Positions 53,034-61,763 of a stretch of 64,000 nucleotides of DNA are shown here, in pieces. The translations under genes were made by a program, and so were the position numbers. The stretch covers positions 1 to 64,000 of the forward strand of contig JAFUAT010000004.1 in the NCBI GenBank assembly GCA_017460625.1, read 5' to 3'. Numbering within the stretch: position 1 is the stretch's first letter; each line of letters opens with the position of its first letter. Origin of the DNA: Candidatus Saccharimonadota bacterium (GTDB lineage Bacteria > Patescibacteriota > Saccharimonadia > Saccharimonadales > Saccharimonadaceae). The notes beneath the pieces are model-generated. The model ran no database searches. It saw nothing but the letters and a program-made list of their open reading frames with translations, and was not told the origin of the DNA.

Positions 53034-54719
53034 ATGGATGGGAACCCTGAAGGGACACCAAATCCGCTAAATCCAATGTCTCAGGCTGGAGACTCAATGG
53101 ATTCTCTTAGTAGTAGTGATGCGGAGACGGTAAACACGGAGGCAAACGAGCAATCAGTGGCGGCTTCTGACGAAGTAACAAATAGTTTTGATAATGAAAA
53201 TACTCCTGCAAGGCCGGCTTCTTTTGCGAAACCTGCTGTCCCAGTAGAGTCTGGCAACAATATGCCGGAGATGACCGAGACGAAGACTCCATCTATACCA
53301 TATGTGAACAAAAGTGTTGTAGATCCTATGATGCGCCCAGTTTCGCATCACCCTGAAACGAGTACTACTCCAGTATCAAAAGATGCGTCGGCTAATAACG
53401 GCGATCTAGTAAGTGATGGCATATTATCAGCGGAAGATTTTAGTTCGCTTAGTTTCAATAATTCCCCTTCAGTAAATAGCCCTAGCACTGCACAACTAAA
53501 TGATGAGCCACATCTTGTCGCTAAGGATTCCATTGTGGAGCCAGCTAATAAAAAAGGCGGGAAGAAAAAAGCTTTAATCATTGGTGCGATTATTTTAGTA
53601 ATGACGGCCATTATTTGTGGCGCTGCTGCCATTGCGATATTCGTACTTGGGAATAGTGACGATCGAGTCACTAAAGCAATTGATAAACTTCTTAATGGCG
53701 GAATGTCAAGCATCGTAAATGTCCAGGGTGACATTTCGCTAGCTGGCGGCAATAATTCACTCGGTAGTGAAATAGTGGCACTGAGTTCTGCAAATGTAAA
53801 TGTTGATGGTACTTTTGATGTAAATTCGCTAGTGAACAAGGTCTCTGCAGAAATTACAGCCGAGGCTAGTGACGGAACTGAATTTTCACTTAGCGTTGAC
53901 GAAATGAGAACCAAAGACAATGATACCTATTTTAAAATTTCAGGACTTATGGATATTTTTGGTGGGTCCAACGTCTTAGAAGTCGGCGAGGAAAGTACGT
54001 CTCTTTATGTTGACGAAGACTGTGACAGCATCGCTTGCGACGACGAGGGAAACTGTGTAAGCTGTGAGAGCACAGCGGCTGATGTTGCAGCCAGTGCGCT
54101 CTCTTCTTATAGCGGAATCTTTGAGACTATAGATGATGAGTGGATTTTAATTTCGGATGATTTTGCCGATACGATGGGTGGACTTGTAGTATTCAATAAT
54201 TCAAGCACTTGTCTCATCAACGCATTTGGTACTTTACCTGAGTATGCTAAGGATATTGCAAATAAATACAAGGCAAACCCGTTCATTACTTATTCCACCA
54301 ACAATCTAGAAATTGCTAAAAAGAAGCATAATCTATATAAACTTGGCATTGATGATGGAAAAATGAGTGCCTTTGTCAATTCGTTAGGAAATAATGGTTT
54401 TATTAACGAACTGAAGGCATGCGTGGACGAGAACGCTACAAATGTTTCAATAGATGCTGACGCGATTAAGTCAATCTTTTCCAATTTCCCAATTGTTTAT
54501 GTTGAAATAAACGACAATAATGACTTTACTAGAGTATATCTAAAAACAACTGGTGGCTCAGAAAATGGAGCAATTTCTGCTAAAGCCGATTTAGCTTTGT
54601 CTTATCCTAGCGAGGTAACAATCGCAGAACCAGTAGAATATGTTGATATGTCCACAATTTTATCTACAATGATGACGAATGTATTTTCTGGTGGGATCGT
54701 CCAAATCAAATCGGAATAG
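53034..54719 (+). CDS. Unknown single-TM surface protein with disordered cytosolic arm
   Basis: 561 residues: a disordered N-terminal 175 (Ser, Pro, Asn, Thr), a KKGGKKKA anchor, one TM (about 182-206), and an extracytoplasmic domain of about 350. The latter has a Cys-rich patch (CDSIACDDEGNCVSC) and repeated short Asp/Asn-rich beta segments. No family recognised. The low-complexity arm before the TM is shared in style with other proteins in this window. A aggag site precedes the ATG. Confidence 0.7.
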   Translation: MDGNPEGTPNPLNPMSQAGDSMDSLSSSDAETVNTEANEQSVAASDEVTNSFDNENTPARPASFAKPAVPVESGNNMPEMTETKTPSIPYVNKSVVDPMMRPVSHHPETSTTPVSKDASANNGDLVSDGILSAEDFSSLSFNNSPSVNSPSTAQLNDEPHLVAKDSIVEPANKKGGKKKALIIGAIILVMTAIICGAAAIAIFVLGNSDDRVTKAIDKLLNGGMSSIVNVQGDISLAGGNNSLGSEIVALSSANVNVDGTFDVNSLVNKVSAEITAEASDGTEFSLSVDEMRTKDNDTYFKISGLMDIFGGSNVLEVGEESTSLYVDEDCDSIACDDEGNCVSCESTAADVAASALSSYSGIFETIDDEWILISDDFADTMGGLVVFNNSSTCLINAFGTLPEYAKDIANKYKANPFITYSTNNLEIAKKKHNLYKLGIDDGKMSAFVNSLGNNGFINELKACVDENATNVSIDADAIKSIFSNFPIVYVEINDNNDFTRVYLKTTGGSENGAISAKADLALSYPSEVTIAEPVEYVDMSTILSTMMTNVFSGGIVQIKSE

Positions 54720-54734
54720 GTACCCCAGGCAACA

Positions 54735-54769
54735 TTGACATTTTGCCATAAGTGTGATATAATAAAAAT
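54735..54769 (+). promoter_or_regulatory. Consensus sigma70 promoter of uvrC (leaderless)
   Basis: TTGACA 54735-54740, 17-nt spacer, TGaTATAAT with hexamer 54758-54763, 6 nt to the ATG at 54770. Confidence 0.75.
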
Positions 54770-56026
54770 ATGGATGCTCGGTTAAAACAAAAACTTAGTA
54801 AACTCCCGGCTAGTCCGGGGGTTTATTTTCATAAGAATAAACAGGGTGAGATTATTTATGTTGGTAAAGCCGCAGTCCTAAAAAACCGAGTACGGCAGTA
54901 TTTCCAAAAGTCCAAAAAGGATATAAAAACCGAAGCATTGGTTAGGGAAATATTTGATACCGACTGGATTCAGGTCGATACCGAAATGGATGCTTTGTTT
55001 CTAGAGTCCGAAATGATAAAAAGGTATATGCCTAAATGGAATATACTGCTTAGAGACGATAAGACAGTATCGTATGTACGAATCACTATGCAACTAGAAG
55101 TACCAGATGTTTCGTTTACTCGAAATCCAGTTGATGATGGCGCTTTATATATCGGACCTTTTTATGGTAAATCGGCGGTAGAAAAAGCAGTAAGAACGCT
55201 TCGAAAAATTTTCCCGTATTATAGTAAGCCATACACTGGCAAGAAAACTCTAGATAGCGATTTGGGGCTTACTCCTGGTATCGAAATTGGACGAGCCACG
55301 CCAAAGGATTATAAAAGAAATTTAAGAAAAATGATACGGTATCTAGAAGGAGATCGCGATAAGCTGATAAAAGAACTCGACAAAACTATGAGAGAAGAGG
55401 CTGCAGCGGGGAACTTTGAGTTAGCCGCTGAAGCAAGAGACCAGTTATTTGGTCTAAAAGAACTTAAGAAAAAAATCATTTTTTCGGACAAGGAATTTTT
55501 GGATATTTCGTCAGACCAGGCTTTAAACGAACTAAGAAGGCTACTTGGATTAGAAAAACCGCCACGACGCATCGAAGGTTACGACATTTCACATCAATCC
55601 GGAACCAATACTGTCGGAAGCATGGTAGTCTTTATTAACGGGGCATCAGCGCGTAGTGAATACCGAAAATTTAAAATACGCTCATCTACAAATGACGATT
55701 TAAAAAGTATGCATGAAGTTTTGACTAGACGATTTAAACACAAAGAATGGGATTTTCCAGACTTAATAATACTAGACGGCGGAATTACACAGGTTAATGC
55801 AATTTTGCCTCTCGTTCAGCCATTTGGCATTCCTGTAATCGGGAGAGATAAATCTGGAGATCATTCAAGAAATGCCGAAGTCAAGATTGTAACGTCTGAT
55901 GGAAAGATGGTGCGGCTTAGCAAAAGCTCACATATTGCCAGATTGATAGCTAGAATAGACGAGGAGTCACACCGATTTGCAATCACCTATCATTCTTTAC
56001 TAAAACGTAAATCTATGCTAAAGTAG
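54770..56026 (+). CDS. uvrC: Excinuclease subunit UvrC, short form without cysteines or HhH tail
   Basis: Nucleotide excision repair nuclease. GIY-YIG-type N-terminus (SPGVYFHKNKQGEIIYVGKA) for the 3' cut, a UVR-type helical segment (FELAAEARDQLFGLKEL) and the RNase H-like domain (EGYDISHQSGTNTVGSMVVF, LIILDGGITQVNA) for the 5' cut. At 418 residues it is shorter than the usual ~600: the HhH2 tail is absent and the 4-Cys segment of the Fe-S cluster (around residues 155-185) has no cysteine; I see none in the whole protein. Starts right after a consensus promoter. Confidence 0.93.
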   Translation: MDARLKQKLSKLPASPGVYFHKNKQGEIIYVGKAAVLKNRVRQYFQKSKKDIKTEALVREIFDTDWIQVDTEMDALFLESEMIKRYMPKWNILLRDDKTVSYVRITMQLEVPDVSFTRNPVDDGALYIGPFYGKSAVEKAVRTLRKIFPYYSKPYTGKKTLDSDLGLTPGIEIGRATPKDYKRNLRKMIRYLEGDRDKLIKELDKTMREEAAAGNFELAAEARDQLFGLKELKKKIIFSDKEFLDISSDQALNELRRLLGLEKPPRRIEGYDISHQSGTNTVGSMVVFINGASARSEYRKFKIRSSTNDDLKSMHEVLTRRFKHKEWDFPDLIILDGGITQVNAILPLVQPFGIPVIGRDKSGDHSRNAEVKIVTSDGKMVRLSKSSHIARLIARIDEESHRFAITYHSLLKRKSMLK

Positions 56027-56041
56027 ATATAGGAGTTATTT

Positions 56042-56272
56042 ATGCAAATAGGAAGTTTTTTACAGGCAACTATACTGATTTCTGCAATTATTACAACGCT
56101 TTTAATTCTATTACAACAACGCGGAGCTTCGCTTGGTGCTGGTTTTGGTAGCTCCGGCGAGCTTTATACTACGAGAAGGGGTTTAGAAAAATCACTATTT
56201 ATAACTACTATCGTGTTTGCGGTGATTTTTGTAGTATCTATCTTGGCTTTATTAATTATACCGACGGAGTAA
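56042..56272 (+). CDS. secG: SecG preprotein translocase subunit
   Basis: Short Sec channel accessory, 76 residues, with two TM segments (about 7-27 and 51-72) and the family loop QQRGASLGAGFGSSGELYTTRRG. Start preceded by aggagtt. It abuts the next gene by 1 bp. Confidence 0.9.
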   Translation: MQIGSFLQATILISAIITTLLILLQQRGASLGAGFGSSGELYTTRRGLEKSLFITTIVFAVIFVVSILALLIIPTE

Positions 56273-56273
56273 G

Positions 56274-58007
56274 ATGGCCGGTTCGATCAAAAAACGTGGG
56301 CAAAGATTTGTACGAAAGTTTTCTAAAGCTTCTATTAAGGCTAGTAATGAAAGCAAGGAGCATATCAAGGAAAATTTCATCCAGCGTCTTTCTCATGTAC
56401 GGAAAATTCGTTTACTGGTTTTAGAGTGGGTACTTTTAGTCGTGGCGCTGGTTCTAATAGCTTCGGCGCAAGCTTTTTGGTTTGGCGACTCTTACGCCGT
56501 TGATACTTATGTCGATGGTGGTAATTATATCGAAGCAACGATTGGTCGAGTTAATTCAATGAATCCACTTTTTGCTACTACTGGTAGCGAAAAGGTTTTA
56601 AGTAAACTCATGTTTGCAACTCTTGTGGCGGATGATTATTCTGGCCATCCTGGACCACAACTGGCTAGCAGTGTGCGCTATACTGACGACGGTAAAACAT
56701 GGGTAATCACTTTGAGGCATGATTTAGTATGGTCAGATGGAGAACCAATTACGAATTCCGATATATTGTTTACAACCGAGTTAATTCAAAATCCAGCTGT
56801 TAGCACAATTTTTACCGCAAACCTAGAAAATGTAAAAATCAGTGAAGACGAAAATGGCGATATTGTATTTAGGTTACCTTCTTCATATGCGGATTTTGCT
56901 TCTGCTTTAAATTTCCCAATTGTACCAGAACATATCTTAAAGGATGCACCGCTAAAGACATTGGTCGAAGCTAGCTTTTCTAAGTCACCCGTTACTAGCG
57001 GCCCGTTTACGTTTAACGCCTCGCAGGCTAAAAGTGAAGACGAGAAAGTATTTTATCTAATTGCTAACCCAAATTATTATCTTGGCAAACCAATGGTAAA
57101 CAGTTTCGCCGTACATACGTACGAAACCAAAGACGATATTAAAAACGCACTTTCTACAAATGAAGTCACGGCGACTGCGGAATTAGACGGGAAAGCTGCT
57201 GAAGATATTAATTTGGGTAGCTATGACAAAAGGTTAACCAAAATTAATTCCGGAGTATTTGCTTTTTTGAATAATTCCAGGACAATTTTAGCTAGTGCAG
57301 ATATGCGTCGGGCAATTCGCCAGGGCTTAAATCTCGCAGAGATTCGTTCTGCTGCACCAAATACTACACCACTGGATTTTCCGATTTTGGAGTCACAAAT
57401 AAAACTTAGCGATTATCCGTCAATCCCGTCTGGTGACCAAGTTGCTGCGAAGGAAAAGATTGCTGAGCTATTCGGCGACGAACAATTACATTTAGAAATT
57501 GCAACGGTTGATTCCGGATATTTGCCAGCTGTAGCCGAAAAATTTGCTGACAATTTAAAAGCACTTGGCATTGATTGTAGCGTTTCTGCATATGCTGAGA
57601 GTCAGGAATTTGTAGCAAATATTGTATCAAGAAGAAATTACGATATATTAATATATAGTGTGGAACTTGGTGAAGATCCGGATCCATTGGCTTATTATTA
57701 TTCATCGCAAGCGCAAGCGGCAGGGCTGAATCTTTCCAACTATCGAAATTCACTTGTGGATGATTTACTGGTGGGGGCGCGAGGCACGGTGGATACAGCG
57801 CTTAGAGCACGCAAATACGAGCGTTTCTTGGAATATTGGGCAACTGATGTACCGGCGATTGGTTTATATCAACCAAATATGACATATATCTATAATAAGA
57901 ATGTGAGAACCTTTGACGAGTCTAATGTTTTGGTGACAACATTGGACCGCTTTGCTGATATAAATAATTGGGGAGTAAACCGTGGCACCAAAAATCAAAC
58001 GCCTTAG
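56274..58007 (+). CDS. Membrane-anchored solute-binding protein, family 5 (peptide-type)
   Basis: Binds oligopeptides or similar solutes outside the membrane. A basic N-terminus, one TM (about 52-72), then an SBP family 5 fold: RVNSMNPLF, FATLVADDYSG, WVITLRHDLVWSDGEPITNSDILFTTE, ADMRRAIRQGLNLAEI. No dpp/opp permease or ATPase is in the window, so the protein is either an orphan or works with distant genes. It overlaps znuA by 26 bp. Confidence 0.88.
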   Translation: MAGSIKKRGQRFVRKFSKASIKASNESKEHIKENFIQRLSHVRKIRLLVLEWVLLVVALVLIASAQAFWFGDSYAVDTYVDGGNYIEATIGRVNSMNPLFATTGSEKVLSKLMFATLVADDYSGHPGPQLASSVRYTDDGKTWVITLRHDLVWSDGEPITNSDILFTTELIQNPAVSTIFTANLENVKISEDENGDIVFRLPSSYADFASALNFPIVPEHILKDAPLKTLVEASFSKSPVTSGPFTFNASQAKSEDEKVFYLIANPNYYLGKPMVNSFAVHTYETKDDIKNALSTNEVTATAELDGKAAEDINLGSYDKRLTKINSGVFAFLNNSRTILASADMRRAIRQGLNLAEIRSAAPNTTPLDFPILESQIKLSDYPSIPSGDQVAAKEKIAELFGDEQLHLEIATVDSGYLPAVAEKFADNLKALGIDCSVSAYAESQEFVANIVSRRNYDILIYSVELGEDPDPLAYYYSSQAQAAGLNLSNYRNSLVDDLLVGARGTVDTALRARKYERFLEYWATDVPAIGLYQPNMTYIYNKNVRTFDESNVLVTTLDRFADINNWGVNRGTKNQTP

Positions 58008-58932
58008 TTTTTGTTTTGTTTTAATACTAGCAGTAATTGGGCTGGTATTTTTATTTGGCGCTGGAATTATGAATAAAAAGGGTTCGGGTAAAATTGTTGC
58101 CACAAATTTCGCTGCGTTTGATTTTGCTCGAGCGGTGATAGGCGATTCTAGTGATATTACAATACTTTTGAAACCGGGAATGGAAATGCATGATTTTGAG
58201 CCGACGCCGGAAGATATCAAAAAAGTTTTAAGCGCAGATTTGTTTATATATGTTGGTGGGGAATCAGATGTTTGGGTAGAGAAGCTACTTAACGATAATG
58301 AGATAAAAAAAGAGAATAATTTTAGAATGATGGAATTCGTGAGTCCGTTAGCTGAAGAGTTCGTGAAAGACACAAAAGAAGATGAGCACGCGCCTGAAGA
58401 AAAGGATGAACATATTTGGACTAGTCCAGTTAACGCAGTAAAGCTAGTAGAGGCGGTTCGAGATAGACTGATTGGACTTTACCCAGAAAAAGAGCAAATA
58501 TTTACTAAAAACGCCAAAATTTATACTGAGCAATTAAAGGAAATTGATAACGAGTTTCGCGACATTGCTAATAATAGTACAAATAAACTTTTGGTCTTTG
58601 CCGACCGTTTTCCATTTTTATATTTCACGCACGAGTATGGACTTAGCTACTTTGCGGCTTTTCCGGGTTGCGCGGAACAAACCGAAGCCAGTAGCAACGT
58701 GATTGCGTCTTTGGTTGGCGAGGTAAAAGGTAATAATATAAAAACCATTTTAAAAATTGAACTAACTTCGGATAAATTAGCTAAATCAATTGCTGATGAA
58801 ACGGGAGCTAAAATACTTGAATTAAACGCGGCGCATAATATTTCTCAGGAAAATTTTGACCGCGGAGTAACCTATGCTGATATAATGAGAAAGAATATTT
58901 CCGTTTTACGAGAGGCACTTAAAAATGAATAA
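57982..58932 (+). CDS. znuA: Zinc/manganese-type ABC binding protein (ZnuA family)
   Basis: Metal-binding protein of the cluster A-I family, tethered by an N-terminal TM (about 8-28). Metal-site His in GMEMHDFEPTPEDI, a His/acid loop EDEHAPEEKDEHIWTSP and the late FTHEYGLSYFAAF. GTG start in the end of the preceding gene with ggggag upstream. Zinc or manganese cannot be distinguished. Confidence 0.88.
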   Translation: MAPKIKRLSFCFVLILAVIGLVFLFGAGIMNKKGSGKIVATNFAAFDFARAVIGDSSDITILLKPGMEMHDFEPTPEDIKKVLSADLFIYVGGESDVWVEKLLNDNEIKKENNFRMMEFVSPLAEEFVKDTKEDEHAPEEKDEHIWTSPVNAVKLVEAVRDRLIGLYPEKEQIFTKNAKIYTEQLKEIDNEFRDIANNSTNKLLVFADRFPFLYFTHEYGLSYFAAFPGCAEQTEASSNVIASLVGEVKGNNIKTILKIELTSDKLAKSIADETGAKILELNAAHNISQENFDRGVTYADIMRKNISVLREALKNE

Positions 58933-59605
58933 TCCAGTTATTTCTGTAAAAAATCTAACCGTGTCGTACGACAAAAATGTAGTGATAAAGTCTGCGTCTT
59001 TTGAAATTTTTCGGAAAGATTTTTTATGCGTTGTGGGCGCAAATGGTTCTGGTAAAAGTACCTTGATTAGAGCTTTGCTTGGACTAATCCAGCCGGTTTC
59101 TGGAAAGATTAAGTATGGAGAAGATATAAAGCATAATTCTATTGGCTTTTTGCCTCAGGAAACAAAGATTGAGCAGAATTTTCCCGCAACGGTTTTTGAA
59201 ATTGTTTTGTCTGGTACGCTTGGACGTTTTAAGCACAGGTTTTTTTATTCTGAAGAAGCCAAAAAAGCCGCAACGGACGCGTTGAGGCAGCTTGGTATTT
59301 TAAAAATAAAAGAAAGAAGTTTTAGTAATTTATCTGGCGGCCAGAAACAAAAAGTTTTGCTTGCACGGGCACTTGTGGCGACATCCGAGATTCTGATTCT
59401 AGATGAGCCATCAAACAGTCTAGATTATAAATCGCGTAAAGATTTTTATGAGATGTTAAAAAAATTAAATGATAGTGGTTTAACGATTATAATGATCACT
59501 CATGATTTAGATGCGGACGATTTGATAGGAAATAAAGTACTAAGTATTAAAGAATGTGAGGTTTCTTGTGAATCTACGGATAAATTCTTAAGGAGATACA
59601 AATGA
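58925..59605 (+). CDS. znuC: Metal ABC transporter ATPase (ZnuC-like)
   Basis: 226 residues. Walker A GANGSGKST, signature LSGGQKQKVLLARAL, Walker B ILILDEPSNSLD and H-loop MITHDLD. It overlaps the binding protein gene by 8 bp and the permease by 4 bp, forming znuACB. Confidence 0.93.
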   Translation: MNNPVISVKNLTVSYDKNVVIKSASFEIFRKDFLCVVGANGSGKSTLIRALLGLIQPVSGKIKYGEDIKHNSIGFLPQETKIEQNFPATVFEIVLSGTLGRFKHRFFYSEEAKKAATDALRQLGILKIKERSFSNLSGGQKQKVLLARALVATSEILILDEPSNSLDYKSRKDFYEMLKKLNDSGLTIIMITHDLDADDLIGNKVLSIKECEVSCESTDKFLRRYK

Positions 59606-60414
59606 ATCCTTTTTTTGAGATGTTATCCTATGGCTTCATGCTACGCGCGCTGATAGCTGGTATATTAATTGCTGCCCCTGCAGCTCTTACTGGAGTGACC
59701 TTGGTACTCAGAAAAAATTCTATGATTGGTGACGGACTTTCACATACAGCTTTTGGGGCTTTTGCGATTGCTACGGTGCTAAATCTCACACCACTTTGGT
59801 TTGCAATACCTACAGTGATCGTTACGTCGTTTCTAGTTTTGAATCTAAGTAATAATAAAAAAATTAGTGGGGACACCTTGATCGCGCTTCTATCTGCATC
59901 TAGCCTCGCGATTGGAGTCGTGGCGATTTCCGTATCACAAGGCGTCAATATAGATTTAAACAGTTATTTATTCGGTAGTATTTTGTCTGTAAGCTGGACC
60001 GACGTGTTTCTTAGTTTATTACTTGCAATTGTTGTAGTGACATTCTATCTATTCCTTCATAACAAGATTTTTGCACTTACTTTTGACGCGGATTTTGCAA
60101 AATCGATTGGTATTAAGACAAAACTATATAATATGGTTTTTGCAGTGATTTGTTCTGTTACTGTGGTACTCGGGATGAGATTGCTTGGCGCTCTACTAAT
60201 CTCTAGTTTAATTATTTTTCCGACAGTGATTGTAATGCAATTTTCAAAATCGTTTAAACGTGTGGTGATATATTCTGTAGCTATATCAGTAGTGAATTTT
60301 ATACTGGGTCTTTTAATTTCGTATTTTGCCGCCACTCCAACTGGCGCAACAGTAGTAATTGTCAATTTGATTATGCTCATAATTTGCACATTGATAAGAC
60401 AAATAAAAAAATAG
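59602..60414 (+). CDS. znuB: Metal ABC transporter permease (ZnuB-like)
   Basis: 270 residues with about eight TM segments. Family motif GDGLSHTAFGAFA, with NSMIGDGLSH, and a late RLLGALLISSLIIFPTVIVM. Completes the metal uptake operon with znuA and znuC. Confidence 0.92.
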   Translation: MNPFFEMLSYGFMLRALIAGILIAAPAALTGVTLVLRKNSMIGDGLSHTAFGAFAIATVLNLTPLWFAIPTVIVTSFLVLNLSNNKKISGDTLIALLSASSLAIGVVAISVSQGVNIDLNSYLFGSILSVSWTDVFLSLLLAIVVVTFYLFLHNKIFALTFDADFAKSIGIKTKLYNMVFAVICSVTVVLGMRLLGALLISSLIIFPTVIVMQFSKSFKRVVIYSVAISVVNFILGLLISYFAATPTGATVVIVNLIMLIICTLIRQIKK

Positions 60415-60416
60415 AC

Positions 60417-60513
60417 CTTCAAAGGTCTATGGTGCAATATTGTTAAATATTGGTGCGCGCGTTGGCGAAGCCCGCGCGTCCGCTTTTTGATGAACTGAAA
60501 GTTCATCGCGATA
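60417..60513. repeat. Hairpin-rich spacer with duplicated tRNA 3' end
   Basis: tagacctt/aaggtcta (60417-60432, perfect) then cgcgcg/cgcgcg around 60456-60478 and atgaact/agttcat at 60490-60506. The 15-mer atattggtgcgcgcg occurs at 60447-60461 and again at 60511-60525, where it is the tRNA-Leu 3' end. Insertion of 64 bp with target duplication would explain it, as at mnmA. Confidence 0.55.
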
Positions 60514-60514
60514 T

Positions 60515-60605
60515 TGGTGCGCGCGACTGGACTTGAACCAGCACAGCCGTAAATGTGGCCACTACCACCTCAAGGTAGCGTGTCTACCAATTCCACCACG
60601 CGCGC
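60515..60605 (-). tRNA. tRNA-Leu (anticodon GAG)
   Basis: 91 nt with encoded CCA. Acceptor gcgcgcg pairs with cgcgcgc, anticodon stem ctacc/ggtag with loop TTGAGGT, long variable arm typical of tRNA-Leu, T arm ggttcaagtcc. Confidence 0.93.
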
Positions 60606-60699
60606 TTGTATATATATTATATCATATTTTTGATTTTATAAAAACATTTACAAAAATATTTTTACTGTGTTATAATGGTCTTAATCAAAAAGGAGGTAG

Positions 60700-61689
60700 A
60701 TGAAGAGTTTTCTCAAAAAAATATTAGTTGTTGCTCTGTCGGCTTTTACGGCGGCGGCTTTTATGTCCGGTGCGTCTGTTTATGCAGATGGATCAAATGG
60801 AACAAGTATTAGTATTAGCCCTGTAAACAAAATCATGCAGATTTCGGCTAATTCTACTTATGATGATACTTTTAAAGTATCAAATAACAGTGATTCCCCG
60901 ATGAAGTTCGAGGTATATGCTACCCCTTATGCTTTCAGCTATTCCGAAGATGAAGACACTTACAAGCTCGGTTTTAGCAAAGATACCACATATACACAGA
61001 TTGCTAGATGGATTACTTTCCAAGGCACTGACGGTAACTACGCGCAAAAAGCCACATTCACTGCTGGTCCGAATGAGTCAATTGAAGTAGCTTATCGTAT
61101 TACTACCCCTGACAATATTCCTGGTGGCGGTCAATACGCTGTACTTTTTGCCCATACACTTTCTGGAGATTCTGATGGAAGCGGCATAAAGACAGAGGCC
61201 AGCCCTGGTCTTGTGGTATATGGACGTTCCGATGGGGAAACAATCATTTCTGGTGAAGCATCAAACCTAGAAATTAAACAGACAATGATGGTAAACGGCG
61301 AGGAAAAGTCGATTATCAATGCAAGTAGCAAAGTCAAAAACACTGGTAACGTAGACTTTATGGCAAATGGTAATTTGAAGGTTACTGGTGTATTTGGCAA
61401 TACATATTACGAAACAAGCAGCGACTCTACGAAATCGCGCGTTTCAATTATTCCGGAAACCGAGTTAGTCGTATCCGACAGTTGGGATGATACGCCATTC
61501 TTTGGCATGTTCAACACAGAGTGGACCGTTTACGTGAATGGGGAAGCAACCGAAACCATTACGAAATTTGTTGTAATAATTCCTGCAGTTATAATAATTG
61601 TTGCAATTTTGCTATTGACAATCGTTATTGTGTGGATTATAATCATGGTTAGGATGCGCAAAGAACGCCGATCCAGATTCATGGTATAG
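60700..61689 (+). CDS. Secreted membrane-anchored beta-sandwich protein (DUF916-like)
   Basis: 329 residues: signal peptide (about 1-30), a beta-rich N-terminal domain with ISISPVNKIMQISANSTYDDTFKVSN and PGGGQYAVLFAH, a second domain, then a C-terminal TM (about 288-315) with basic tail RKERRSRF. It resembles the DUF916/WxL-interacting type of Gram-positive surface proteins, suggesting a cell-surface complex. A aggaggt site precedes the ATG and a TATAAT box lies upstream. Confidence 0.78.
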   Translation: MKSFLKKILVVALSAFTAAAFMSGASVYADGSNGTSISISPVNKIMQISANSTYDDTFKVSNNSDSPMKFEVYATPYAFSYSEDEDTYKLGFSKDTTYTQIARWITFQGTDGNYAQKATFTAGPNESIEVAYRITTPDNIPGGGQYAVLFAHTLSGDSDGSGIKTEASPGLVVYGRSDGETIISGEASNLEIKQTMMVNGEEKSIINASSKVKNTGNVDFMANGNLKVTGVFGNTYYETSSDSTKSRVSIIPETELVVSDSWDDTPFFGMFNTEWTVYVNGEATETITKFVVIIPAVIIIVAILLLTIVIVWIIIMVRMRKERRSRFMV

Positions 61690-61763
61690 ATCGACACTCT
61701 AGTGGAGTAGAGTCTTTGTAAAACCAAAATAAAAATATCAACATAAAAAAGAAAGTAGAGTGT

